This document shows, one piece after another, positions 1 to 7,279 of a stretch of 33,060 nt of DNA. This DNA comes from Actinomycetota bacterium (GTDB taxonomy: Bacteria; Actinomycetota; Acidimicrobiia; Acidimicrobiales; Microtrichaceae), in contig CAUJEC010000083.1 in NCBI GenBank assembly GCA_963169245.1, forward strand, positions 1 to 33,060, read 5' to 3'. The notes under the pieces are model-generated. The model saw nothing but the letters and a program-made list of their open reading frames with translations. It made no database searches and was not told the DNA's origin. The position numbers and the translations under genes were made by a program. The stretch's first letter is position 1; the number at the start of each line of letters is the position of its first letter.

Positions 1-525
1 TGTCTGACCGAGCCGCTGTGAGAGAGCCCGAACGGGCGCGATAACCACACGAAGCGTCGGGTCGCTGCTACGGAGTCGCCAGAGGACCTTCAGTCGACGA
101 CCCATGTTCTCGACCGATGGGCTGACGCGCTCGAAAGGCAGGGTCTCCCAGGCTGGGAAGTACTCGACGGCTTCCGACGGCAGGAAGTTCTCGAGATCCA
201 GTGTCAGTCGTTCCGCATCCGCGACCGTCGGCGTGAACACAAGAAATGGCGATCGACCCGATGCTTCGAGAATCCCTGCAAGTGCAAACGCTCTGGCAGG
301 CTCTGGAACGACCATCACCGTGGAACGACGCCCCAGGGATGCCATCACGCCAGGCTCGTCACGAAGGCGCCGATTGAGTGCCCCCAGCGGTGCCAAGGCC
401 GAAACCGGGGCCGAGTCACCGAGAGCCGAGTCACCGAGAGCCGAGTCACCCGAGGCCGAGTTGGCGGACATGTTGTTGTTGGCCGAATCCGTGTTGGCCG
501 AGTCTGTGTTGTCTTCAGAGGCCAT
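1..525 (-). CDS. mfd: Transcription-repair coupling factor Mfd, N-terminal part (cut by window edge)
   Basis: Mfd is the ATP-dependent translocase that removes stalled RNA polymerase from damaged DNA and recruits UvrA. Only about the first 175 residues are in the window and the frame runs off the left edge. After a low-complexity N-terminus of about 40 residues (TDSAN and SALGD repeats) comes the UvrB-like N-terminal module, recognisable by PAWETLPFERVSPS and the following RRLKVLWRL and APVRALSQRL segments. The start chosen is the ATG at 523-525, with AAGGA about 11 bases upstream. An in-frame ATG four codons earlier (535-537) overlaps the pth stop as ATGA and is an alternative. It lies directly downstream of pth and is probably its operon partner. 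The repetitive extension is not part of the usual Mfd fold. Confidence 0.9.
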   Translation of the reverse strand, partial: MASEDNTDSANTDSANNNMSANSASGDSALGDSALGDSAPVSALAPLGALNRRLRDEPGVMASLGRRSTVMVVPEPARAFALAGILEASGRSPFLVFTPTVADAERLTLDLENFLPSEAVEYFPAWETLPFERVSPSVENMGRRLKVLWRLRSSDPTLRVVIAPVRALSQRLGQT

Positions 526-533
526 TGACGGGG

Positions 534-1148
534 TCATCCTTGGTCTGACGCGTTGATCTTCTGCATTGCGTGCTCAGGACCGCCAACCGCTATGAGTTCG
601 ACGGCATCGGCCGCCCTCTGACATGCGATATCGAAGTCGACGCGCGCAGAACGGGGGATCTTTGCAAGTACCCAATCCGCGCCTCGTTCGGACCCGCCGG
701 GTGGCTTGTCGACGCCCAGGCGTACCCTGGTGAAGTCCTTGGTTCCGAGATGCTGATGGATCGAGCGAAGTCCGTTGTTCCCAGCCAGTCCACCACCTGA
801 CTTGACCTTGACTCTGCCCGTCGGAAGATCGAGTTCGTCATGTAGGACCACCAGAGAACTCACACCAGGCAGGTCGTAGCGGCGCAGCAGGGACGACACA
901 GCCTTGCCGGACTCGTTCATCCAGGTCATAGGCACCGCAACGACGACTCGCTTATCACCGATTCGGATCTCCGCGACTGACGCACTCACCTTCGTATCGT
1001 CACGTAGGCGCTCGCCGAATCGTTCGGCAAGCAGTACAGCGGCATCTGCTCCGAGGTTGTGCCGGGTATTCGCGTAGCGGGAACCGGGGTTACCCAACCC
1101 GACTACCAGTAGGTCTCGCGGGTTGCCGGGTTTGGATGGGGGTGTCAG
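534..1148 (-). CDS. pth: Peptidyl-tRNA hydrolase
   Basis: Pth cleaves peptidyl-tRNA released from stalled ribosomes in the cytoplasm. The catalytic Asn is in VVGLGNPGSRY, and the conserved TRHN (general base His), PMTWMNESG, VLHDELDLP and SGGGLAGNNGLRSI blocks all follow in order. The start is a problem. The family needs the LLVVGLGNPG strand, yet this frame has no ATG, GTG or TTG upstream of the Leu in GLG itself (TTG, 1095-1097). Upstream the frame stays open until a stop inside the end of rplY. The only plausible initiator found is a CTG at 1146-1148 that overlaps the rplY stop as CTGA, with GAAGAG just before it. I annotate from that CTG (about 204 residues). The TTG start would remove the first beta strand. 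The gene is translationally linked to rplY and followed by mfd. Confidence 0.85.
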   Translation of the reverse strand: MTPPSKPGNPRDLLVVGLGNPGSRYANTRHNLGADAAVLLAERFGERLRDDTKVSASVAEIRIGDKRVVVAVPMTWMNESGKAVSSLLRRYDLPGVSSLVVLHDELDLPTGRVKVKSGGGLAGNNGLRSIHQHLGTKDFTRVRLGVDKPPGGSERGADWVLAKIPRSARVDFDIACQRAADAVELIAVGGPEHAMQKINASDQG

Positions 1149-1744
1149 GACTCTTCGGTGTCACCGGCGCGGCGGGCGACCACCGCGGCACGGGTCAACT
1201 CGGCTGTGACGACTGCGAGTTGTGGACTGGTCAGGCAGACGAGACCCTCGGGCAGGTTCAGGTCCTTGACCAGCAGCGAGCGCTCCAAGGTCATCTCCGA
1301 GATGTCGACCTCGATCTTGCCGGGGATGCGGTCCGCAGCGGCGCGCACACGAATACGGTTGAGACGCTGCTCGGTCATGCCGCCGTTGACGGTGACCTTC
1401 TTGGCCTCACCCACAAGGTGGAGTGGCACATCAAGTTCGATTGGACGGGTGGGGTCGATGCGCATGAAGTCGACGTGGATGACATCGCGGCGAACCGGAT
1501 GACGCTGAACCTCGCGAACGATCACCTGGTCCGAACCGCCGTCGACCTGCAGGTCGATGACTGCGTTGATGCCGGCCTCGGTGGACATCGCCAGTCGGAA
1601 GTCCTTCTTGTCGACGGTGATTGCGATCGAATCCTTGCCAGCGCCATATACGACACCGGGGAGTTGGCGGTCATGACGCGCACGCCTTGACGCTGACGTG
1701 CCGGTCTGGCGACCGGATTCGGCGGTGAGGGTGGCATCGGACAT
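1145..1744 (-). CDS. rplY: 50S ribosomal protein bL25, long CTC form
   Basis: This is the large-subunit protein bL25, which binds 5S rRNA, in the two-domain CTC (general stress protein) form of 199 residues. The N-terminal 5S-binding domain contains RQLPGVVYGAGKDSIAITVD. The all-beta C-terminal domain contains VIHVDFMRID and VPLHLVGEA. The ATG at 1742-1744 has AGGAG seven bases upstream, which fixes the start. It sits 93 bases downstream of prs and overlaps the proposed pth start by four bases. The gene order prs-rplY-pth-mfd is the familiar conserved order in Gram-positive bacteria. Nothing about the sequence looks foreign. Confidence 0.93.
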   Translation of the reverse strand: MSDATLTAESGRQTGTSASRRARHDRQLPGVVYGAGKDSIAITVDKKDFRLAMSTEAGINAVIDLQVDGGSDQVIVREVQRHPVRRDVIHVDFMRIDPTRPIELDVPLHLVGEAKKVTVNGGMTEQRLNRIRVRAAADRIPGKIEVDISEMTLERSLLVKDLNLPEGLVCLTSPQLAVVTAELTRAAVVARRAGDTEES

Positions 1745-1802
1745 GGAAACTCCTGGGACGCGTTTAGGGGCGGTCAGACAGATTAATGCGCGCCCGACCG
1801 CA

Positions 1803-1825
1803 CCGCCAGACGGGCGGAATGGCGG
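1803..1825 (-). other. Inverted repeat in the prs-rplY gap
   Basis: CCGCCA and TGGCGG form a perfect six-pair stem around an 11-base loop, in the 93-base gap between prs and rplY. A shorter alternative stem (CCGCC/GGCGG) overlaps it, so two mutually exclusive folds are possible. No T-run follows on the minus strand, so it is not a classical terminator. It could be an attenuator, an RNA processing site or chance in GC-rich DNA. Confidence 0.2.
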
Positions 1826-1837
1826 GGGAAATCAGGT

Positions 1838-2821
1838 TCAGGACTGGTTCTGGCCGCCGAAGATGTCAGAGACCGAGGCATCCTCGAATACGGCATCGAT
1901 GGCGTCCGCGATGATCCGCGCCGCCGATAGCACCTGAATCTTGGGGATCCGCTTGTGCTCTGGGAGCGGAAGCGTGTTGGTTATCACGACCTTCTCGATG
2001 GGAGCAGCGGCAAGGCGTTCGATTGCAGGTCCGGAGAACACACCGTGGGTCGCGGCACAGTACACAGCACTCGCGCCGCGCTCGACGAGCTGTTCGGCAG
2101 CAGCACAGATTGTGCCCGCTGTGTCGATCATGTCGTCGATCAGCACACAGGGCCTGCCGGCGACCTCACCGACCACGTCCTTGGCCTCGACTGCGTTCTT
2201 CTCGCCTCGAATGCGACGCTTGTGAACGATGGCGAGGTCTGCATGAAGCTGGTTTGCGTAGCGCTCGGCGACCTTCACCCTGCCAGCGTCGGGCGAGACC
2301 ACGACAAGGTCGTCGGGCAGGTTATTGGCCATCCAGTCGATCAGCACCGGCATGGCAGTCAGGTGGTCTACGGGACCATCGAAGAAACCCTGAATCTGCC
2401 CCGAGTGGAGATCGACGCTGATGAGTCGCTTGGCCCCGGCAGCATTGAACATGTTGGCGAGCAGTTTGGCTGTGATCGGCTCACGGCCCTCGGCCTTACG
2501 GTCCTGGCGGCTGTATCCGAAGAACGGAGCGACGACTGTTATTCGTTTGGCAGAGGCTCGCTGAGCGGCATCCACCATTATGAGTTGTTCCATGATCGCG
2601 TCGTTGACCGACGTCTCACCGACCGACGCGTGCCCTTGGAAGATGAACAGATCGGCTCCGCGGATGGATTCTCCGTACTTGCAGTGCAACTCGCCGTTGG
2701 CGAACTCGGCGATGTTGACCGGTGACAGCTTTTCGCCAAGATGCTCCGCGACCTCTTCGGCCAGACCCCGATTGACGCGGCCTGCGACGAGTGTCAGCCG
2801 CTTCTTAGTAATCAGTTCCAA
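1838..2821 (-). CDS. prs: Ribose-phosphate pyrophosphokinase (PRPP synthetase)
   Basis: This enzyme makes PRPP from ribose 5-phosphate and ATP for nucleotide, His and Trp synthesis. At 327 residues it has the normal length of a class I enzyme. Visible landmarks are the N-terminal FANGELHCKYGESIRGAD, SRQDRKAEGREPITAKL, the flexible catalytic loop start KRRIRGEKN, the VVSPDAGRVK segment and the PRPP loop VLIDDMIDTAGTI. The start is TTG (2819-2821), supported by GGAGG seven bases upstream. An ATG slightly further upstream is out of frame. The gene begins 15 bases after the glmU stop, so the two are certainly co-transcribed. This pairing is typical of Gram-positive bacteria. Confidence 0.95.
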   Translation of the reverse strand: MELITKKRLTLVAGRVNRGLAEEVAEHLGEKLSPVNIAEFANGELHCKYGESIRGADLFIFQGHASVGETSVNDAIMEQLIMVDAAQRASAKRITVVAPFFGYSRQDRKAEGREPITAKLLANMFNAAGAKRLISVDLHSGQIQGFFDGPVDHLTAMPVLIDWMANNLPDDLVVVSPDAGRVKVAERYANQLHADLAIVHKRRIRGEKNAVEAKDVVGEVAGRPCVLIDDMIDTAGTICAAAEQLVERGASAVYCAATHGVFSGPAIERLAAAPIEKVVITNTLPLPEHKRIPKIQVLSAARIIADAIDAVFEDASVSDIFGGQNQS

Positions 2822-2836
2822 CTCGCCGCCTCCATA

Positions 2837-3940
2837 TCAACCACCGACCTGTGCAGTGTAGAACGAGCCGGTCCGCGAGTCAGAAGGAACCTTCGATCCG
2901 GGCTCCAGCACGGCAAAGGGCCCAACGTGACACCTGTCGCCCACCTCGGCCCGATCCCCAGATGTCCCTCGTATCACAGAGCCCTCACCAACTCGGGTAT
3001 CGACCAGATGAACGTCGGGGCCGATCTCACTCCCAGCACCGATGACTGTGGACCCCTGGAGAATCACGCCCGGAAACACCGTCACGTCGCTTCCCATCTC
3101 CACGGTGGTGTCGATGTACGCGGCAGTCGGGTCGACGATGGTAACCCCGGAACGCAGTAGCCGATCATTGGTTCGGCTTCGCAGTTCCGCCTCGGCCGCC
3201 GCGAGTTGCACTCGATCGTTGATGCCCTGGACCTCCTCGGAGTCCTCCACGATCAGCGACTCGACCTTGTGGCCTGCCGAGGCGAGCACCTCGATGACAT
3301 CAGTCAGGTAGTACTCGCCCTGAGCGTTGTCCGGCTCGATGCGCCGAAGAGCCGGCGATAGAAGACTCCGTCGAAACAGGTAGATGGATGTGTTCACCTC
3401 ATCAACAGCTAGTTCCTCGTCGCTGGCGTCACGCTGTTCGACCACCCTGGCAACGGTTCCTGTCTTGTTGCGAATAACCCGCCCGTACCCGGTCGGATCA
3501 CCCATCCGTGCCGTCAGAATCGTTGCGGCCGCTCCCGTGCTTCGATGCTGGGCGATCAGCGCTGAAACGGTCTCGGCCCTCAGCAGCGGGGAATCACCGG
3601 GCAGGACCAGAACGTCACGATCGTCTGGCTCGTGGGGAACAGCGACCAGAGAGACCAATACGGCATCACCGGTGCCGCGCTGAACCTCTTGGGTGACGAA
3701 GTCGATCTTCACATCGAGTTCCTGCTCGGTCAGCTTCTTGGTGACCCTGTCGGCCTTGTGGCCGACGACTACGACGACATGTCCGACTCCGGCACCACCA
3801 ACGGCATCCATCACATACATGAGCATCGGCCGCCCACAGAGTCGGTGCAGTGGCTTGGGGCGCTCGGAACGCATGCGGGAGCCCTCTCCGGCAGCGAGTA
3901 TCACTGCGGAAATGGCCACCTCGTCCTTGTGGTCAACCAT
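2837..3940 (-). CDS. glmU: GlmU-type UDP-GlcNAc pyrophosphorylase, C-terminally short
   Basis: GlmU normally acetylates glucosamine 1-phosphate and then uridylylates it to UDP-GlcNAc. The uridylyltransferase half is intact: LAAGEGSRMRSERPKPLH, QRGTGDAVL, LPGDSPLL, DEVNTSIYLF and NAQGEYYLTD. The left-handed beta-helix begins (AAYIDTTVEMGSDVTVFPGVIL) but stops at VGPFAVLEPGSKVPSDSRTGSFYTAQVGG. The protein therefore has about 367 residues against the usual 450-490 and lacks the coils that carry the acetyltransferase His, Tyr and Asn. The prs start follows after 15 bases, so no missing coding part is hidden downstream. The ATG at 3938-3940 lies one base from the tRNA 3' end. A GTG at 3917-3919 preceded by AAGGA is an alternative start. 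I infer it keeps only uridylyltransferase activity. Confidence 0.85.
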   Translation of the reverse strand: MVDHKDEVAISAVILAAGEGSRMRSERPKPLHRLCGRPMLMYVMDAVGGAGVGHVVVVVGHKADRVTKKLTEQELDVKIDFVTQEVQRGTGDAVLVSLVAVPHEPDDRDVLVLPGDSPLLRAETVSALIAQHRSTGAAATILTARMGDPTGYGRVIRNKTGTVARVVEQRDASDEELAVDEVNTSIYLFRRSLLSPALRRIEPDNAQGEYYLTDVIEVLASAGHKVESLIVEDSEEVQGINDRVQLAAAEAELRSRTNDRLLRSGVTIVDPTAAYIDTTVEMGSDVTVFPGVILQGSTVIGAGSEIGPDVHLVDTRVGEGSVIRGTSGDRAEVGDRCHVGPFAVLEPGSKVPSDSRTGSFYTAQVGG

Positions 3941-3941
3941 G

Positions 3942-4014
3942 CTGGCGGGGCAGGGCTCGAACCTGCATCCTCCTGATCCAAAGTCAGGCGCTTTGCCAAT
4001 TAAGCTACCCGCCA
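3942..4014 (-). tRNA. tRNA-Gln (anticodon TTG)
   Basis: A full cloverleaf of 73 bases folds on the minus strand. The acceptor stem is TGGCGGG/CCCGCCA, the D stem GCTT/AAGC, the anticodon stem CCTGA/TCAGG with loop CTTTGGA (anticodon TTG), the variable loop AGGAT, and the T stem GCAGG/CCTGC with loop TTCGAGC. The discriminator base is G. CCA is not encoded: the next bases are C and then the glmU ATG. The U1-A72 first pair fits glutamine tRNAs. It is very likely the first element of the glmU-prs-rplY transcript or is processed from it. Confidence 0.93.
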
Positions 4015-4148
4015 CTGATTCGCCATCGATGGGCTCCGAGGATGTCCCTGAACCCGCTCGATAGGCCCCGTCGGGTTCTCACCCGGCGGTTCGTGGCATC
4101 GACACGCTAGCCGCGTGAGCGGCCCTGGGTCATCCGTGGAAGTGGCCG

Positions 4149-4185
4149 GCCCGACTCTGCGTCCCATCGCAGCAGAGCTACGGGC
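4149..4185 (-). terminator. Possible terminator hairpin downstream of the glycosyltransferase
   Basis: GCCCG-a-CTCTGC and GCAGAG-cta-CGGGC can form an 11-pair stem with a small internal loop and an 11-base apical loop. It starts about 40 bases after the stop of the glycosyltransferase and about 130 bases before the tRNA. No T-run follows, so it would be a GC-only terminator of the kind often proposed in actinobacteria. The rest of 4015-4225 shows only a short CGGGT/ACCCG hairpin near 4070 and no convincing promoter. Confidence 0.35.
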
Positions 4186-4225
4186 GAGCCCGGCTCAGGG
4201 TCACCTCGGCGATCACGAGTTAGCC

Positions 4226-5311
4226 CTATCTCGTTGAACCCGAACTTGCCTCCATGCCACGCCCCTCACTTCGCCCTAGCCACCGTCTGACGACAGCCAG
4301 CCACACGCCGGTCCCCCAACCGAGGTGAATGGCCATGAACGCTGGGACTATCCATCGCCGTTCGCCACGCTCGACATTGGCGATGGTGTCCTTTGTTCCA
4401 GCCGCCAACACAGCACCATATGGCAGAAGTCCAAGGAGGCCGAGCTTCCTGGATCGTTTCCCGGTCAACAGAACAACGCTGCCGGCGAGGCCGGCCACGA
4501 GGACCGGTGCAGCCAGGTTGCGGGCCGAGAGCGACTCCGGGTGGGTGACCAGCGTCTGCACCTTTCCTGCGCCGTAGCGCCGGTACTGACTGAAGAGGTC
4601 GCTGACCCGCTGCCGACAGTCCCAGTCGATGCGGATCTCCGGGTCGAAGAGAAGTTCGTGGCCGCTCTGTCGCAGGCGATAGTCGAACTCGAAGTCCTCG
4701 TTGACGAGTTGGGTCTCGGACCAGCCGCCGAGTGACCGGGCAAGTTCGACCGGGTAGGCACCAAATGGAATGTGGTCCACTGTCTGTGCCGTGGTTCCGT
4801 AGTGGTAGATGGAGTTTCCCTGAGCGAACTTGGATCCCATGACAGCAGCGATCGCTCGACCCTGGGCAGTGTGACCGACAGCGTCCTTGCGTCCGCCGAC
4901 TCCACCCCAGTCCCCCGAACGGAACCGGTGGACTATCGTCTCCACGTAATTGGATGGGATCGCCGAGTGAGCGTCCACTCGAACCATCCAGCGCCCTCGT
5001 GCTGCTGCCAGCGCAATGTTGAGCGCAAAGGGAATAGCTCGATCCGGATTGCCCAGTAGCTCAATCCGCGGGTCGTCGACTCGCAGCGCCTCGACGATCT
5101 TCCTTGTCCGATCTGTGGATCCGCCGTCGACGACGAGGATCTGCAGGTTCGAATAGGTCTGACCCGCCACACTGGCTACGGCTTCGCCGATGGTCCGCTC
5201 TTCGTTGCGTGCCGGAATGACGACGGTCACTAGGTCCGAGCAACTGCTGGCACCCACAGCACCTACCCCACCACTGCGCTCTGGTTCAGAAATTTGACTC
5301 ACAGAGGACAC
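4226..5311 (-). CDS. Family 2 glycosyltransferase (ExoA-like), membrane associated
   Basis: This is a GT-A fold glycosyltransferase that probably adds a sugar to a polyprenyl-linked exopolysaccharide intermediate on the inner face of the membrane. Visible features are VTVVIPARNEERTIGEA (about residues 28-44), the nucleotide-binding VDGGSTDRT (61-69), the metal-binding position as RVDAHS (111-116), the acceptor-side NEDFEFDYRL (204-213) and QYRRYGAGK (242-250). Three hydrophobic segments near the C-terminus (about 266-284, 289-305 and 323-342) anchor it, as in succinoglycan ExoA-like enzymes. The GTG at 5311 gives 361 residues. No clear SD is seen, and a GTG three codons later is equally possible. 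It lies 126 bases downstream of the initiating sugar transferase. The donor and acceptor cannot be told from sequence. Confidence 0.85.
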   Translation of the reverse strand: MSSVSQISEPERSGGVGAVGASSCSDLVTVVIPARNEERTIGEAVASVAGQTYSNLQILVVDGGSTDRTRKIVEALRVDDPRIELLGNPDRAIPFALNIALAAARGRWMVRVDAHSAIPSNYVETIVHRFRSGDWGGVGGRKDAVGHTAQGRAIAAVMGSKFAQGNSIYHYGTTAQTVDHIPFGAYPVELARSLGGWSETQLVNEDFEFDYRLRQSGHELLFDPEIRIDWDCRQRVSDLFSQYRRYGAGKVQTLVTHPESLSARNLAAPVLVAGLAGSVVLLTGKRSRKLGLLGLLPYGAVLAAGTKDTIANVERGERRWIVPAFMAIHLGWGTGVWLAVVRRWLGRSEGRGMEASSGSTR

Positions 5312-5437
5312 AGACTAAGCGACACGACGGGCCCGAACCGACGCTTGGGCTTTGGTCAGGCGCCATCGTGCATTGGCCCGCTCGACAGAGACTGCACGAC
5401 AAGGCATGGTCACGGACCGGCGGCAACCGGTGCTGCT

Positions 5438-7084
5438 TCAGCGACGCTTGCCGAGCAGCGTCGGTATAGTACGCAGCCCGATCACCAGATCACGCCACAA
5501 CGACCAGTTCTCGATGTAGCGGTTGTCGAGACGCACACGTGTCTCGATGCTGGTATCACCCCAGTATCCGTTGACCTGGGCCCAGCCCGTGATGCCCACC
5601 GGGACACGGTGCCTGTAGTCGTACTCGTCGATCTCGGAGCTGAACTGCTCGACGAAGTGCGGGCGTTCCGGCCGAGGGCCAACCAGTGACATCTCGCCAC
5701 GAAGCACGTTGAGAAGCTGTGGCAGTTCGTCGAGGTGTGATGGACGGAGGAACTTTCCTGCCCAGGTGACTCTGTCGTCGTCATCAACCGACCACTGAGT
5801 GGAGGAGTCGTCGTTCACGCGCATGGTGCGGAACTTGAGGATCTCGAAGGGCTGACCGCCTACGCCGATACGCACCTGCTTGAAGAAGATGGGCCCCTTG
5901 CTGCTGAAACGAACTGCGAGGGCGCATGCAGCGAGGATAGGCAGAGCGAGAATTGTGAGGAATCCCGCGACCACTACGTCAAAAGCGCGCTTGGCCGGCC
6001 ACATGTTGGAGGCCGTACCCGGCCGGTGGACCTCGACGAGAGGAAGACCGGAGACCTCGTGTCCGACGCTGTCTGAGGAGATGCCGAGTTCGAACAGACG
6101 TGGGACTGCGTAGAACTGGACCATCTGATCGTGACAGTCGCGGATTATGTCAACCAGTTCCTGTTCCTCGGCGGCACCGAAAGCCAACACGACGTGACGC
6201 ACACCCGAGAGCTGGAGAATCTCACGCAGGTCCTCGGGGCGACCGATGAGCGGCAGCGGCATCTCGTCGTCGAAGCGGTCGACGAATCCGTAGGGAAGGA
6301 GACCGAACTGCGGGTTTTCGAGCAGGGCCTCTGCCACCTGAACTCCGACAGGGCCGGTACCCACGATGATGACGTCTTCGAGGTCGTAACCCTTTGCCCG
6401 GACGATCTCGACGAGCTTGGATGAGGCGAGACGACCGAGCAGGACCAGCGGCACCGTGACGGCCACCAACACCGCCACACGCAGAATTTCGAGATCCGAG
6501 TAGTTGGTTCCGAGCTGGAGGAATTGAACGACACCTGCCGCCATCAGAGTGAGCACAGGTGCAAGGCACACACGGCCAGCGATCGAGGCCAGACCCTCGC
6601 TGGCACGCACGACAAGACGTCCCTGCCTCATCGTGGGAGCCAATAGCAGCGTACCGATGACCCCATAGAGGATAATCACTCGGAGTTGCAGTTTGACCTG
6701 ATCGAGTTCACCGAAGTTCACTACGTTGAAGACCATCGTCACGAGAAACGGAACCGTAAAGGCCGCGAAGTCCAACGCGTGAGCGAGGAGCCGCAGTGTG
6801 CGCCCGACTGCGTGCCGGTCATCACGTGAGATCTCCGGCACCACCAGACCGATCTCGGTCACCTTGGCAACGGCCTGGCTGTCGCTACTCAGATCGGATT
6901 TCGTATCGACAAGTTGTGACGGATCGAAGTGAAGTTCTGTGACCGATGCCTCAACCTTGGGTTCACGGACGTCAATCACTCGGGAATTATCACGTCGAAG
7001 TCTCAGCCGCCTCGTGTCGGATTCCGTACCAGAAAAGCGACGCCATGCCCTGGCCTGCTCCTGCGCACCTGAAAATTCAAGCAT
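5438..7084 (-). CDS. Polyprenyl glycosylphosphotransferase (exopolysaccharide initiating enzyme)
   Basis: This enzyme transfers a sugar 1-phosphate to undecaprenyl phosphate and so starts the repeat unit (WbaP/ExoY/CpsE type). After a cytoplasmic, charged N-terminus of about 95 residues come several membrane segments. A Rossmann-like CoA-binding-type domain follows (IIVGTGPVGVQVAEALLE, about residue 240), then another membrane segment (about 366-392) and the catalytic domain. The catalytic domain has ILKFRTM (about 412-418), LDELPQLLNVLRGEMSLVGP (about 450-469) and ITGWAQVNG. The usual RRTSLDELPQ reads RPSHLDELPQ here. The ATG at 7084 gives 548 residues, a normal length, although the SD is weak. 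A divergent GNAT gene starts 195 bases away, so the two may share a regulatory region. Confidence 0.92.
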   Translation of the reverse strand: MLEFSGAQEQARAWRRFSGTESDTRRLRLRRDNSRVIDVREPKVEASVTELHFDPSQLVDTKSDLSSDSQAVAKVTEIGLVVPEISRDDRHAVGRTLRLLAHALDFAAFTVPFLVTMVFNVVNFGELDQVKLQLRVIILYGVIGTLLLAPTMRQGRLVVRASEGLASIAGRVCLAPVLTLMAAGVVQFLQLGTNYSDLEILRVAVLVAVTVPLVLLGRLASSKLVEIVRAKGYDLEDVIIVGTGPVGVQVAEALLENPQFGLLPYGFVDRFDDEMPLPLIGRPEDLREILQLSGVRHVVLAFGAAEEQELVDIIRDCHDQMVQFYAVPRLFELGISSDSVGHEVSGLPLVEVHRPGTASNMWPAKRAFDVVVAGFLTILALPILAACALAVRFSSKGPIFFKQVRIGVGGQPFEILKFRTMRVNDDSSTQWSVDDDDRVTWAGKFLRPSHLDELPQLLNVLRGEMSLVGPRPERPHFVEQFSSEIDEYDYRHRVPVGITGWAQVNGYWGDTSIETRVRLDNRYIENWSLWRDLVIGLRTIPTLLGKRR

Positions 7085-7172
7085 CCGGTCCCCGGTCTCT
7101 ACGTCGGCGCACCAAAAGGCACCCCATTACCTTTGACACCTGCACCCCACATGCCGGTATCTCCGCCTATAT

Positions 7173-7203
7173 AGAGTAAACGTGGTTCAGGGTGTGCAGT
7201 CAA
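7173..7203 (-). promoter_or_regulatory. Possible promoter of the sugar transferase operon
   Basis: On the minus strand TTGACT (7198-7203) and TACTCT (7173-7178) are separated by 19 bases and would place transcription start roughly 80 bases upstream of the sugar transferase ATG. A TATATA lies close by at the downstream edge. The divergent gap 7085-7279 also has a plus-strand TTGACA at 7133-7138, and an AT-rich patch around 7210-7230 that stands out from its surroundings. These assignments are visual and unproven. Confidence 0.3.
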
Positions 7204-7279
7204 GGAGCTTTGTAACATTTATTTGTAGGTAGAAGCGCCCAACCAAGGCGATTCTTAGCGAAGGCGTAACACGTTCGTC

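Noticed and set aside
3941-4015. In-frame N-terminal extension of GlmU through the tRNA
   Set aside because: The extension is the translated tRNA-Gln sequence; the GlmU fold begins after the ATG at 3940.
5312-5437. Small gene or RNA in the gap between the sugar transferase and glycosyltransferase
   Set aside because: No frame with a start and SD, and only a five-pair ACCGG/CCGGT hairpin near 5419-5434; nothing supportable.
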